Assembly: GCA_040879165.1 (NCBI GenBank)
Contig: JBBDKV010000003.1
Coordinates: forward strand, 124,001-188,000
DNA length: 64,000 bases
Direction of reading: 5' to 3'
DNA from: JBBDKV01 sp040879165
GTDB taxonomy: Bacteria > Patescibacteriota > Microgenomatia > UBA1400 > PJMF01
The position numbers and the translations under genes are program-made. Under the pieces are notes generated by a model, which ran no database searches, was not told the DNA's origin, and saw nothing but the letters and a program-made list of their open reading frames with translations. Shown one piece after another: positions 53,927 to 61,480 of the stretch (within the stretch, counting starts at the first letter, position 1; each line of letters starts with the position of its first letter).

Positions 53927-54388
53927 ATGTCAGCCACAACTCGCGCAGTCAGCGCCCAACCAGTAGCAGCCAAAGATAAAACCATGGCACTGCTAAAAAA
54001 ACCAGAAACCATCGTCGGAATGGTCGTACTCGGTGCATTAGGCGTACTCGCCATCAACACCTTCAGTAACGCAAATAATGATCAGGTCAGCAGTACCGCT
54101 ACTGAATCTGCTCAACTGGCAGACGTTTCTGAAACAGAAAATGAATCAGAATCAGAAGAGGCAATGATTACTGACGAATCGGCTACTGAAGAGTCAATAG
54201 ATGCAATCTCCGTTCTAGCCAACACCAGTGGCCAATCTGAAGTTACTGCCCAACGCGGCGACACCTTCTGGAAATTGGCTGAAACTCACTGTGGCACAGG
54301 CGCAGCAGCTGAAGCAATGGAGCGCGCCAATGGCTACCGCTACAAACAACTCCAAGCTGGTGACATCGTAGAGATCATCTGTCAGTAG
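53927..54388 (+). CDS. Membrane-anchored LysM domain protein
   Basis: 153 residues from ATG 53927 (MSATTRAVSAQ), preceded by AAGGAG. One membrane helix (TIVGMVVLGALGVLAINTF), an acidic Glu/Ser spacer, and a C-terminal LysM (VTAQRGDTFWKLAETHCGTG ... YKQLQAGDIVEIICQ), which binds peptidoglycan. Operon with the PBP upstream suggests a cell-wall-linked role. Confidence 0.88.
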   Translation: MSATTRAVSAQPVAAKDKTMALLKKPETIVGMVVLGALGVLAINTFSNANNDQVSSTATESAQLADVSETENESESEEAMITDESATEESIDAISVLANTSGQSEVTAQRGDTFWKLAETHCGTGAAAEAMERANGYRYKQLQAGDIVEIICQ

Positions 54389-54506
54389 GCGCTGGTTCTT
54401 TGTGGAACTGCAAGGTAGTTTTTTGCTTTGTATCGTTTTCTAGCTAGATCATTGCTCATTTTTAGCAGTTGTTGACAAATACTGCTATGTGATAGGGCGT
54501 GTTAGA

Positions 54507-54812
54507 TCAAGGTTTGTTTTGCTGCGCCAAGATGCTCACACTCGCATATACTGCCAATCTAGGCAGACCAATCAGTTCTAAGAAACGAACTAATGCATCT
54601 CTTTCTGTCAAATTAGATTCATCTTCGCCGCCCTTTTTAAGATTTCTAATTTTGCAGTCTTCAATCCTTCCAGCAAATTGTTTTTCAATAACATCTTCTC
54701 CTATTATTTTATTGCCATGCACGTGCGCCACAGAACCATATTTGGTTGCGGAACAAGTAAGTAATTCCTCACATTTAGTACACCTATTAACTGGCGAAGG
54801 AGTTTCAGTCAT
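54507..54812 (-). CDS. Small hypothetical protein with N-terminal Cys motif
   Basis: 101 residues. MTETPSPVNRCTKCEELLTC has a CxxC plus another Cys, possibly a metal site. Rest is charged with no known motif. AAAGAG before the ATG supports expression. Not recognised; coding status is uncertain. Confidence 0.5.
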   Translation of the reverse strand: MTETPSPVNRCTKCEELLTCSATKYGSVAHVHGNKIIGEDVIEKQFAGRIEDCKIRNLKKGGEDESNLTERDALVRFLELIGLPRLAVYASVSILAQQNKP

Positions 54813-54916
54813 GCGCTCTTTCTGTCTAAAATACTGGGAGAATAGTAACAGATACCAAACAAAAGATCATCTGCAAGAGTTGTCATAACTGCAGAAATTC
54901 TGATACAACAGGTCAA

Positions 54917-55273
54917 TCATTTTTCAGTAACTACAAATTCTGGCACCTCAGCAAGCATCTCCGAAAGCATCCAGCCAGCCACGGCCAGCTTATCCTTATG
55001 GCCAAGAGCGAAGGTGCCCAGCAGGCCTCTTAAACAATTAAACTGCCGCCATCGCATTTCAGATGCGCTCGCCTTCCATTTCCAGTTCTCTATACTGGCT
55101 CCCTTGACAAAAAGTATCTGTGCATAGTTCGACCACGGATTATCTTGCCTGAAGCTTGCAGGACAGTTGTTGGCCAACTCCGTTTCATTACTCAGTCCCC
55201 CAAGAGGTTGTGGCTCACCCTGAAATAACTGCTCGCTGCCAGTAGGTTGGAATGTATTTGATTCTCGCTCCAT
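54917..55273 (-). CDS. Small hypothetical protein
   Basis: 118 residues. ATG preceded by GAGGTG at 5 bases. N-terminal half is polar; the C-terminal half (WKWKASASEMRWRQFNCLRG, KDKLAVAGWMLSEMLAEVPEF) looks helical and soluble. No recognised family. Same strand as the preceding small gene but 104 bases apart. Confidence 0.6.
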   Translation of the reverse strand: MERESNTFQPTGSEQLFQGEPQPLGGLSNETELANNCPASFRQDNPWSNYAQILFVKGASIENWKWKASASEMRWRQFNCLRGLLGTFALGHKDKLAVAGWMLSEMLAEVPEFVVTEK

Positions 55274-55450
55274 GTGGTCACCTCACTTTAAAAAAGTTTA
55301 CCCGAGCAGGACTGAAAAAGTATTCTATCACGACTTATAATTGCGGTCAAAAAGTCATGTAAAAATAATCAAAAATTGTCAAAAATCCACAAGTCTGCTT
55401 CTTATAAATCATTCAACAACGAGAATGCCTCCGATTTCTCCAAAACCCGC

Positions 55451-55456
55451 TATAAT
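55451..55456 (+). promoter_or_regulatory. -10 box 9 bases before the LCP gene
   Basis: Consensus TATAAT followed by nine bases and ATG 55466; predicted leaderless or nearly leaderless start. Confidence 0.5.
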
Positions 55457-55465
55457 ATCCCTATC

Positions 55466-56671
55466 ATGAAGCATTTTGTTTGGTATTTTCCCCAGCATCT
55501 TCATTTTTTTCCTAAGCTCCAGCGTTCTGACTGGCACCGCTTTCTCTTTGCCTTGCTCGCCCTTACACTCTTTACTATCTCTGCCACTGCCACCTTCACT
55601 TGGCTCTCACTGAGCCAAATGATTGTCAACTCTACTGAAGAAGCACCTTCAGCTCTTCCTCAATCAGCCGAACCAACGCCAGAACCCACCCCCGACCCGC
55701 TCGCTGCGTACGGCATCGCGCTGCTAGGGCATGGTGATCCTGGCCATGATGGCGGGTTACTGACTGACAGTATTATGGTTGCCTATGTCCAGCCTCGAGA
55801 AGAACGAGTGACGCTTATTTCCCTGCCCAGAGACATCTGGGTTGAGCTCCCCCTGCTAGAAACCGATGAAGGCTTGGAATACAAAGGCTATAAAATCAAC
55901 GCTGCCTACGCTATTGGCACTGACCAGCGCCAATACCCCAATCGTCCCAAGGCTTTTACCGGCGAAGCTGGCGGAGGCACACTGGCGAAATATGCCATTG
56001 AGCAAGTAACGGGTTTGCACATACCATATTTTTTAGCAGTCAATTTTTCTGCCTTTGAAACTGCTATCGACCAGCTTGGCGGAATTACGGTTACCGTGCC
56101 GCGCGGTTTTGTGGATGATTACTACCCCATTCCCGGCGAAGAAGAAAATACCTGTGATTTTTCTGAAGAAGATATTGAAGCCATTACGGCAACAGTTTCT
56201 GGTGAGCAATTGGAGAGAGCCTTTCCGTGTCGATACGAGCGATTGGTTTTTGAAGCGGGCACTCACACATTAGACGGGGAGACCGCTCTCAAATTTGCTC
56301 GCTCTCGTCACTCTGAACAATCCGGTGGCGACTTTGCCCGCGCAGCACGTCAACAAGCGGTCGTGCAAGGCATCAAACAACAAGTAATCAATCTAAACTT
56401 TATTCCCAAAATTCCTGGCCTGCTGCAGACGCTCTCCTGGAACGTTACAACCGACATTCAACCTAGCCAACTTGAAGAATGGATTGACCAATCCGACGAG
56501 CTGCAAACCTATCCCTTTAGCCAGATAGTTCTCAGCACGCAAAATGTGCTCAAAGATGGCAGAAGTGGTGGTCAGTACGTCCTACTTCCAGCAGAACCAG
56601 CAGCGGGAGAGTATCCTTGGCTCGAGGTGCATCAGTGGATACAAACAGAAATCGACAGTACGGATCTCTAA
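55466..56671 (+). CDS. LytR-CpsA-Psr (LCP) family protein
   Basis: 401 residues from ATG 55466 (MKHFVWYFPQHLHFF). Membrane helix at ~25-50, then the LCP domain: LTDSIMVAYVQP, LISLPRDIWVELP, KINAAYAIG, FLAVNFSAFETAIDQLGGIT and LDGETALKFARSRHSEQSGGDFAR. These give the Arg and Asp residues that bind the polyprenyl-pyrophosphate. LCP proteins transfer glycopolymers from lipid carriers to peptidoglycan. A ~45-residue insert (YYPIPGEEENTCDFSEEDIE) includes two Cys. Confidence 0.93.
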   Translation: MKHFVWYFPQHLHFFPKLQRSDWHRFLFALLALTLFTISATATFTWLSLSQMIVNSTEEAPSALPQSAEPTPEPTPDPLAAYGIALLGHGDPGHDGGLLTDSIMVAYVQPREERVTLISLPRDIWVELPLLETDEGLEYKGYKINAAYAIGTDQRQYPNRPKAFTGEAGGGTLAKYAIEQVTGLHIPYFLAVNFSAFETAIDQLGGITVTVPRGFVDDYYPIPGEEENTCDFSEEDIEAITATVSGEQLERAFPCRYERLVFEAGTHTLDGETALKFARSRHSEQSGGDFARAARQQAVVQGIKQQVINLNFIPKIPGLLQTLSWNVTTDIQPSQLEEWIDQSDELQTYPFSQIVLSTQNVLKDGRSGGQYVLLPAEPAAGEYPWLEVHQWIQTEIDSTDL

Positions 56672-56699
56672 CGCTGCGCTGGCAAACACTCAACAAAAG

Positions 56700-57002
56700 C
56701 TACTTTTTCTTCATGTCAACAGTATCTAATCTCAATCCCTTAAACACAAAATAAATTACTGCTGCTATTAGCGCAAAATCAATCAACTCAGCTAAGAAAC
56801 TGCCAATCATCACGGTCGCCGATGCAATCTGCACCTCTAGCTCAGTCATGCTTTCGAGACGAGTCATAAAAATTCCTAGCAGTGGACTGATAATATCCTC
56901 CACCAGTGACGTGACCAAGCCAGAGACTGCTCCACCGAGCAAAAAGCCTATTGCCAAGCCCATTACTCCTTGCTCACGAATAAATGTTAAAAAACCCTGC
57001 AT
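56700..57002 (-). CDS. mscL: Large-conductance mechanosensitive channel
   Basis: 100 residues, shorter than E. coli MscL (136). Starts FLTFIREQGVMGLAIGFLLG GAVSGLVTSLVEDIISPLLG, which matches the N-terminal amphipathic helix and TM1 pore of MscL; TM2 is LIDFALIAAVIYFVFKGL. The periplasmic loop is short and the cytoplasmic C-terminal helix bundle is missing. Releases solutes on osmotic downshock. Divergent from yggT. Confidence 0.85.
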   Translation of the reverse strand: MQGFLTFIREQGVMGLAIGFLLGGAVSGLVTSLVEDIISPLLGIFMTRLESMTELEVQIASATVMIGSFLAELIDFALIAAVIYFVFKGLRLDTVDMKKK

Positions 57003-57021
57003 AGCGCATCTTTCTTACTAC

Positions 57022-57050
57022 TTGATAAAGTATCACACACTTCGTATACT
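57022..57050 (+). promoter_or_regulatory. Promoter of yggT-like gene
   Basis: TTGATA (57022-57027), 17-base spacer, TATACT (57045-57050), then GGAGG (57061-57065) 4 bases before ATG 57070. A textbook sigma-70-type arrangement with an SD leader. Confidence 0.7.
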
Positions 57051-57069
57051 AGCAAAAAAAGGAGGCAAT

Positions 57070-57375
57070 ATGTTCACCATTCGCTTCGTCCGCTCCCTCA
57101 CCAATCTTTTTATCAGTATTGTTACCGCATTTCTCAGTTTGCGTATCATCCTCAAACTCTTCGGCGCTTCGACCCAGGCACCGTTTGTCCGCTGGACCTA
57201 CGAAACCACTGAACCACTGCTCCGACCATTCATAGGTATGTTCCCATCACCCAACCTCACTAGGGGTTTGGAAATTGAATTTTCTGCACTTTTTGCTCTG
57301 ATGGCGTATGTATTCTTGGGCTACTTAATTCAGGAAGTATTACTCACCATAGAGCACGGGTCAAATAAAAAATAA
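57070..57375 (+). CDS. yggT: YggT family membrane protein
   Basis: 101 residues from ATG 57070 (MFTIRFVRSLTNLFISI). Two membrane helices with LRIILKLFGASTQAPFVRWT and TTEPLLRPFIGMFPSPNL between them, the YggT signature; the second helix is ALFALMAYVFLGYLIQEVLL. Family proteins are linked to osmotic tolerance and cell division in Gram-positive bacteria. Neighbour of mscL, which fits an osmotic theme. Confidence 0.85.
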   Translation: MFTIRFVRSLTNLFISIVTAFLSLRIILKLFGASTQAPFVRWTYETTEPLLRPFIGMFPSPNLTRGLEIEFSALFALMAYVFLGYLIQEVLLTIEHGSNKK

Positions 57376-57396
57376 TTTTAACTGAGTGTCAGAATT

Positions 57397-58758
57397 CTAA
57401 GACTGTGGATCTTCAATAAATACAAAACCAATGGTGCGAATCACAAAGAAAAGTGCTGCAGCTACCACCCAGAACCAGAGGCAGAGCCACTCGAGCCACT
57501 GCCCAGGCAAACAATTACAGTCACCCAAGAAGTAGACGATTGCAATACCTGTAAGAGTTATTGCCAGCAAGGCAAAATATTTTTTCTGAGGATTAGTGTA
57601 TCTGAGAAGCCACTCTAATAGCACCAAGATGACAACCATAGCTATCGCTACCCAAATAGGCAGCCAGTTAACCGCTTGACAGACATCGGTTGTCACGCCC
57701 CCAATCAACCCACCCTGACTAGTTTTATCGCCTGCTTCACCTCCTAATGACTCGTCTTCGTCTTCATCAGTAGCTTCATCACCAAGCACTTGACCATCTG
57801 CCCCCACTGGATCGCCAATCACCCCTCCTACTCCTGCCACCAAACCAGTGGCAACTTCATTTGACCGAGAGCCCGGCGCGCAATCATTGACTCCAAAAAC
57901 CTGAAACGTGTAGGCACTCCCAGCGGCTAAATTATTGACTGTATACGTCGTCGTTGCGCCAATATTAGCACTCCCATATTGCGCCCCATCACTCTGACGG
58001 GTAAATACGATGGCGTAATGCGTCACCGGTGAAACAACGCTCCAGGATAGTGTAATAGAATTTGGTTGACTAGAGGTCAGCAGGAGAGTGGGAGCAGTTG
58101 TCGGCGCTTGAGCAGAACAAACGGGTGGTGTTGGCGGACCACTTGAACCTGTACTGGAACCTAAAACGGTACCTGAGCTTTGGAAAAGGCTCGGGCTTGA
58201 AGTTGGGGTTGGCGTTGGTGTCGGGCTTGGAGTTGGACTCGGTGAAGCTGAAGGAGTGGGCGAAGGAGTACTGTCCTCAAAAAAGAAGCCAAGTTCGATG
58301 TCAAACGAAAGTGATTTGCCTTGCAGCTCATCACCAGCATTGGGCAATAACTGTAGCTCGAAAATATATTCCTGACTAGAACTCCCAGCCAGTGATTCTA
58401 GCGTAATCGGAGTATCAAAAAGACCAGACAGCGCACTTGGTCCGTAGAGCAATGTGGCATCACGAAATACTCGCAGCACAATAGCATCAGCCAAATTTGA
58501 ATCAACAAGGGCGTTTTCTAATTGAAAGACCACATCGCCTGCTTGGGCAGAAGTGTTAGTAACGGTAACAGTTTGAGCAATCTTTTGACCGGGAACAAGA
58601 TTATCTGCAGAAAATAATGGCGTATCAGCCGGATCAACTACACAACTACCACTCCCGTCACACGCTACTTCTAAGTCAGCAGCGTATGCCCCTGCTGGAG
58701 AAAAAAACAGAGCAGCCAGGGCTACAAACAGCAGGCAGCTTGACCAAAAATGTTTCAT
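57397..58758 (-). CDS. Secreted FN3-domain protein with C-terminal membrane helices
   Basis: 453 residues. Signal peptide (CLLFVALAALFFSPAGAYAA), a ~140-residue TasA-like beta domain (KIAQTVTVTNTSAQAGDVVF), a Ser/Pro/Thr linker, an FN3 domain (APTLLLTSSQPNSITLSWSV ... YTFQVFGVNDC), an acidic linker, and three C-terminal helices. The 58.18-58.27 kb linker repeats (SP/TP) are also low complexity at DNA level. Overlaps the preceding gene by 4 bases (ATGA). Likely anchors or organises TasA-like fibres; inference. Confidence 0.82.
   Translation of the reverse strand: MKHFWSSCLLFVALAALFFSPAGAYAADLEVACDGSGSCVVDPADTPLFSADNLVPGQKIAQTVTVTNTSAQAGDVVFQLENALVDSNLADAIVLRVFRDATLLYGPSALSGLFDTPITLESLAGSSSQEYIFELQLLPNAGDELQGKSLSFDIELGFFFEDSTPSPTPSASPSPTPSPTPTPTPTSSPSLFQSSGTVLGSSTGSSGPPTPPVCSAQAPTTAPTLLLTSSQPNSITLSWSVVSPVTHYAIVFTRQSDGAQYGSANIGATTTYTVNNLAAGSAYTFQVFGVNDCAPGSRSNEVATGLVAGVGGVIGDPVGADGQVLGDEATDEDEDESLGGEAGDKTSQGGLIGGVTTDVCQAVNWLPIWVAIAMVVILVLLEWLLRYTNPQKKYFALLAITLTGIAIVYFLGDCNCLPGQWLEWLCLWFWVVAAALFFVIRTIGFVFIEDPQS
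58185..58270 (-). repeat. Low-complexity SP/TP-coding repeat
   Basis: Irregular repeats of a ~6-base unit (GTTGGC/GTTGGA/TCGGGC on the plus strand) encode an alternating Ser/Thr-Pro linker within the FN3 protein gene. Purely a coding linker; prone to length change. Confidence 0.75.
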
Positions 58759-60053
58759 AGCTCACTCCAGGTAAAGGGCAGTGTTTCATCGTACTCAATA
58801 TTGGTACCTATTTTATAGAGTAAGTGGACTTGTCCATGCACAACCGAAGTATGTGGTGTGCACGTTCCGCCAGAGGAGCATGTGCCTATGTAAAATAATT
58901 TTTCTATAGTAGCCGCATCCAAATCTTTGGTTATGGTATCCTCAATCATTTCTTCTAGAGGTTCAGAGTGACCATCACGATCATAGCTAATTGCTACTTT
59001 GACTGAATCAAAAATATTTTCTGCATCAGCGAATGCAATTCTCAGAGATTGGTCTTCCTGGGTAATCATCACATCCATCTCAGACTGCTCCTGTTCTTCA
59101 TCAATCGATAGCAGTAGTGGAGCAGGGAGGGGCTCAGAACGATCTACAGTAAAGGTGCAACTAAATTCATCTGATTGTGGTGATGACTGTGCCAAAATAG
59201 TGTTTTGCGCATCAAGAGCCTCAATAAAGTAGGCCGTAGTTACTTCCGCACTTGCCGATGTTTCATAGCGGACAATGCCATCTTCCACGCTGACGTTTGC
59301 GGAAAGCGGATCAGTGCTCAATTGATATTGTCCACCGTAGGTCTGCCAATTGTCATCTTGCCAAATATAGCCTTGAATTCGATAGCTAGTAGCAAAATCA
59401 ATTTCATGCCACTTAAGCACTTGTTTTGAAGCACCGTCCTGAGAAGCATCTGCTGTAGTTACCTGACACTGCTCAATTCCTGACAATTCTCCGGTTTCAC
59501 TAGTTTCAAATCCAACGCCGAGCGTTCCACCACAAGCCTGACTTTCTAGGTCAGTCGTTATTATGTAATCCAGCTGAGCTGGGCCTGATAACTCATCACC
59601 AAACTGATTAAGCGTCCTCACCTGCCAACTGGCTTCTCCTGCAGGGGTATTGCCCGTGTTGTGCAGTGTAACGGTGAGCTGATCACCAACCAGCTCGACA
59701 TCGCCCATGGTTAGCAAATTCATCCATGAGCCATAGACCCCACTACCTTCAATATAGTAGCGCCCTTCAAGCTGATATCCTTCATGCCAATTAGTAACAT
59801 GTATACGAAGACCATCCTCTGCTACAGCAGCACCCACTCCACACGAATAACCGTTGGTAGCCGTTATGGATTCATCAAAGGAAATCTCAGGAATCCAATT
59901 GCCAGTTTGAATCTGGTTGCTCACAATAGCTGCGTCTGAAGAAAAATAAGAATTTGTGGCAGGTACTTGCACCAAAAAAGTCAAAGCTACCAAACAAAGC
60001 AATTTAAGACTTTGCAGGGGACGAAGAGATAGTGATTTTAAGAGTAGTTGCAT
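58755..60053 (-). CDS. TasA/camelysin-like secreted protein, large form
   Basis: 432 residues from ATG 60053 (MQLLLKSLSLRPLQS), 4 bases after the signal peptidase stop. Membrane helix then ATNSYFSSDAAIVSNQIQTG, the pattern of SipW-processed TasA/camelysin proteins. The ectodomain has several beta domains with pairs of cysteines (GYSCGVG, QACGG, FSCTFTV, CSSGGTC). No recognised enzyme motif. Probably a fibre or fibre-capping component. Confidence 0.8.
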   Translation of the reverse strand: MQLLLKSLSLRPLQSLKLLCLVALTFLVQVPATNSYFSSDAAIVSNQIQTGNWIPEISFDESITATNGYSCGVGAAVAEDGLRIHVTNWHEGYQLEGRYYIEGSGVYGSWMNLLTMGDVELVGDQLTVTLHNTGNTPAGEASWQVRTLNQFGDELSGPAQLDYIITTDLESQACGGTLGVGFETSETGELSGIEQCQVTTADASQDGASKQVLKWHEIDFATSYRIQGYIWQDDNWQTYGGQYQLSTDPLSANVSVEDGIVRYETSASAEVTTAYFIEALDAQNTILAQSSPQSDEFSCTFTVDRSEPLPAPLLLSIDEEQEQSEMDVMITQEDQSLRIAFADAENIFDSVKVAISYDRDGHSEPLEEMIEDTITKDLDAATIEKLFYIGTCSSGGTCTPHTSVVHGQVHLLYKIGTNIEYDETLPFTWSEL

Positions 60054-60057
60054 ATAG

Positions 60058-60639
60058 TTAAGTGCCACTTACTTTGGTGTTTGCTACGTTTTTTGCCTTC
60101 TTTTGAGCGAGCATTTTGACAATTTCTTTTTTTAGCACCACTAACTCGCTATAGACGATAATAGTAGCGGGAACAATAATAAGTAAAATAAAGCCTAACT
60201 GCGTCTTAATAAAACCAACCGGATATCCTAAGTACGGCAGGAATGTCGTAACTTTACCAATCACCTGCTCCTCTGGGATTGGATCTAAATCTTGCACTGA
60301 GTTGGCATCTCCTTTAGTAAAGAAGACAGTTTGTGATGCCACCTCATTAGTGCCAATTAAGCGGTGCGTAATTGTTGTCTCAGGTGTCTGATTTGCCTGT
60401 AATGGTTCTGGCGAATAGGTAATAACTTCACCTACTGCATACGCCGGCTGGGATTGTACAAACACTAAACTTCCGGTTGGAATAGCTGGCTCCATGGAAC
60501 CAGACTGAACCACGAAGGTACGAAAATTAATCGGAAATTGAAAGGATGAAAGTGCAGCCATTCCAGCAATCGCGAATAAGACTAAAATAAATAGCCAGTA
60601 GGAAGTTGTTAGTAGTATATGGATAAATCGATTGTTCAT
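60058..60639 (-). CDS. SipW-like signal peptidase I
   Basis: 193 residues. Two membrane helices (residues ~8-32 and ~148-170). Catalytic Ser in VQSGSMEPAI, His in ITHRLI (ER/archaeal-type Ser-His rather than Ser-Lys), and FTKGDANSVQDLDPIP. SipW-type peptidases cleave TasA-like proteins, and such proteins are on both sides here. No SD is evident at the start, and a strong hairpin separates it from tasA. Confidence 0.9.
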   Translation of the reverse strand: MNNRFIHILLTTSYWLFILVLFAIAGMAALSSFQFPINFRTFVVQSGSMEPAIPTGSLVFVQSQPAYAVGEVITYSPEPLQANQTPETTITHRLIGTNEVASQTVFFTKGDANSVQDLDPIPEEQVIGKVTTFLPYLGYPVGFIKTQLGFILLIIVPATIIVYSELVVLKKEIVKMLAQKKAKNVANTKVSGT

Positions 60640-60660
60640 GCGTTTGTCATTAGGTCGAGT

Positions 60661-60693
60661 CTACTGCGCAAGGCTTGCAGCCTTGCGCAGTAG
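60661..60693 (-). terminator. Perfect 14-bp hairpin between tasA-like and sipW-like genes
   Basis: CTACTGCGCAAGGC / GCCTTGCGCAGTAG with a 5-base loop. No T-run follows on either strand, so it is a weak intrinsic terminator at best. It could pause transcription or protect the 3' end of the tasA-like mRNA, allowing more TasA than SipW. Confidence 0.6.
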
Positions 60694-60712
60694 AACGAAA
60701 GTTCAGATGTTA

Positions 60713-61294
60713 TTACAGTGAAGGATCGATACTCTCGATTACAAAAACTTCATTCCAGGTACAACTATCGCCCTGGAGATTGTTGCCAGCTTCTGAATCA
60801 AGCTGCGCTCGTTGCTGCACGACATGATCGGTATTTGCAGGGATACCGTTAATGTGACCAGTTCCAGCTATGTTGACTTCTTTGCGATTTGCTGCCCCTT
60901 GCATACCAGATACAGGACCGCTGTAAATGCTTTGAGTTCGCTCACTTGCCTGATTAGTAAAGTCTTTTAGACCAGTCGCGACTTCGATATTGGTCATGCT
61001 GCAGGCTGCTCCAGATACACCAGTAAGGTACATATATGCATCCACAGGCACATTTGAGTCATTCATCAAACGAACTCGAGCCCATTCTGAATGTGCGCCG
61101 GGCACTAGATCAGTGATATTGAGTGGTTTATTAATTTCCCCACTGTTTAAACCGAGTAAATCTAAGTTAATCACAGCTGCGGACACCGTATTTTCAGCAA
61201 TTGTCTCACTATCACTAAACAATGCTTGCGTTGCGCCGATGGTCATGGTGACCGTGGCAGCGATTGCTGTCAAACTTAAAAGAATGCGTTTCAT
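60713..61294 (-). CDS. TasA/camelysin-family fibre protein
   Basis: 193 residues; ATG preceded by AAAGGAG. Signal MKRILLSLTAIAATVTMTIG then ATQALFSDSETIAENTVSAA, the classic TasA/CalY start. The mature domain (VINLDLLGLNSG, DLVPGAHSEWARVRLMNDSN, VDAYMYLTGV) fits the jelly-roll of TasA. Two cysteines (GAACSM, DSCTW). First gene of a four-gene cluster with sipW, a second TasA-like protein and the FN3 protein, as in biofilm-matrix operons. Confidence 0.85.
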   Translation of the reverse strand: MKRILLSLTAIAATVTMTIGATQALFSDSETIAENTVSAAVINLDLLGLNSGEINKPLNITDLVPGAHSEWARVRLMNDSNVPVDAYMYLTGVSGAACSMTNIEVATGLKDFTNQASERTQSIYSGPVSGMQGAANRKEVNIAGTGHINGIPANTDHVVQQRAQLDSEAGNNLQGDSCTWNEVFVIESIDPSL

Positions 61295-61386
61295 ATAGAA
61301 ACTCCTTTATTAATACTAAGTACTACTCTAGATCAAGCTTCACCCACCACAACAACTCGTTACAAAAACAAGTTGGCGTATTTTCA

Positions 61387-61401
61387 ACGTATAGCATACG
61401 T
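61387..61401. promoter_or_regulatory. Inverted repeat upstream of the tasA-like gene
   Basis: ACGTAT-AGC-ATACGT, 93 bases before the tasA-like ATG, in the 186-base gap after the copper ATPase. A candidate operator; the regulator is unknown. Confidence 0.3.
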
Positions 61402-61480
61402 CAGTGGGGCAGATTACTACGATCTAGTTATAGATAGTGTTATGACACATAAATAATACTATTGTCAAATCTAATTGAAT

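Noticed and set aside
58185..58270. Tandem repeat as a CRISPR or regulatory array
   Set aside because: Irregular 6-base units encoding a Ser/Pro/Thr linker in frame; no spacers.
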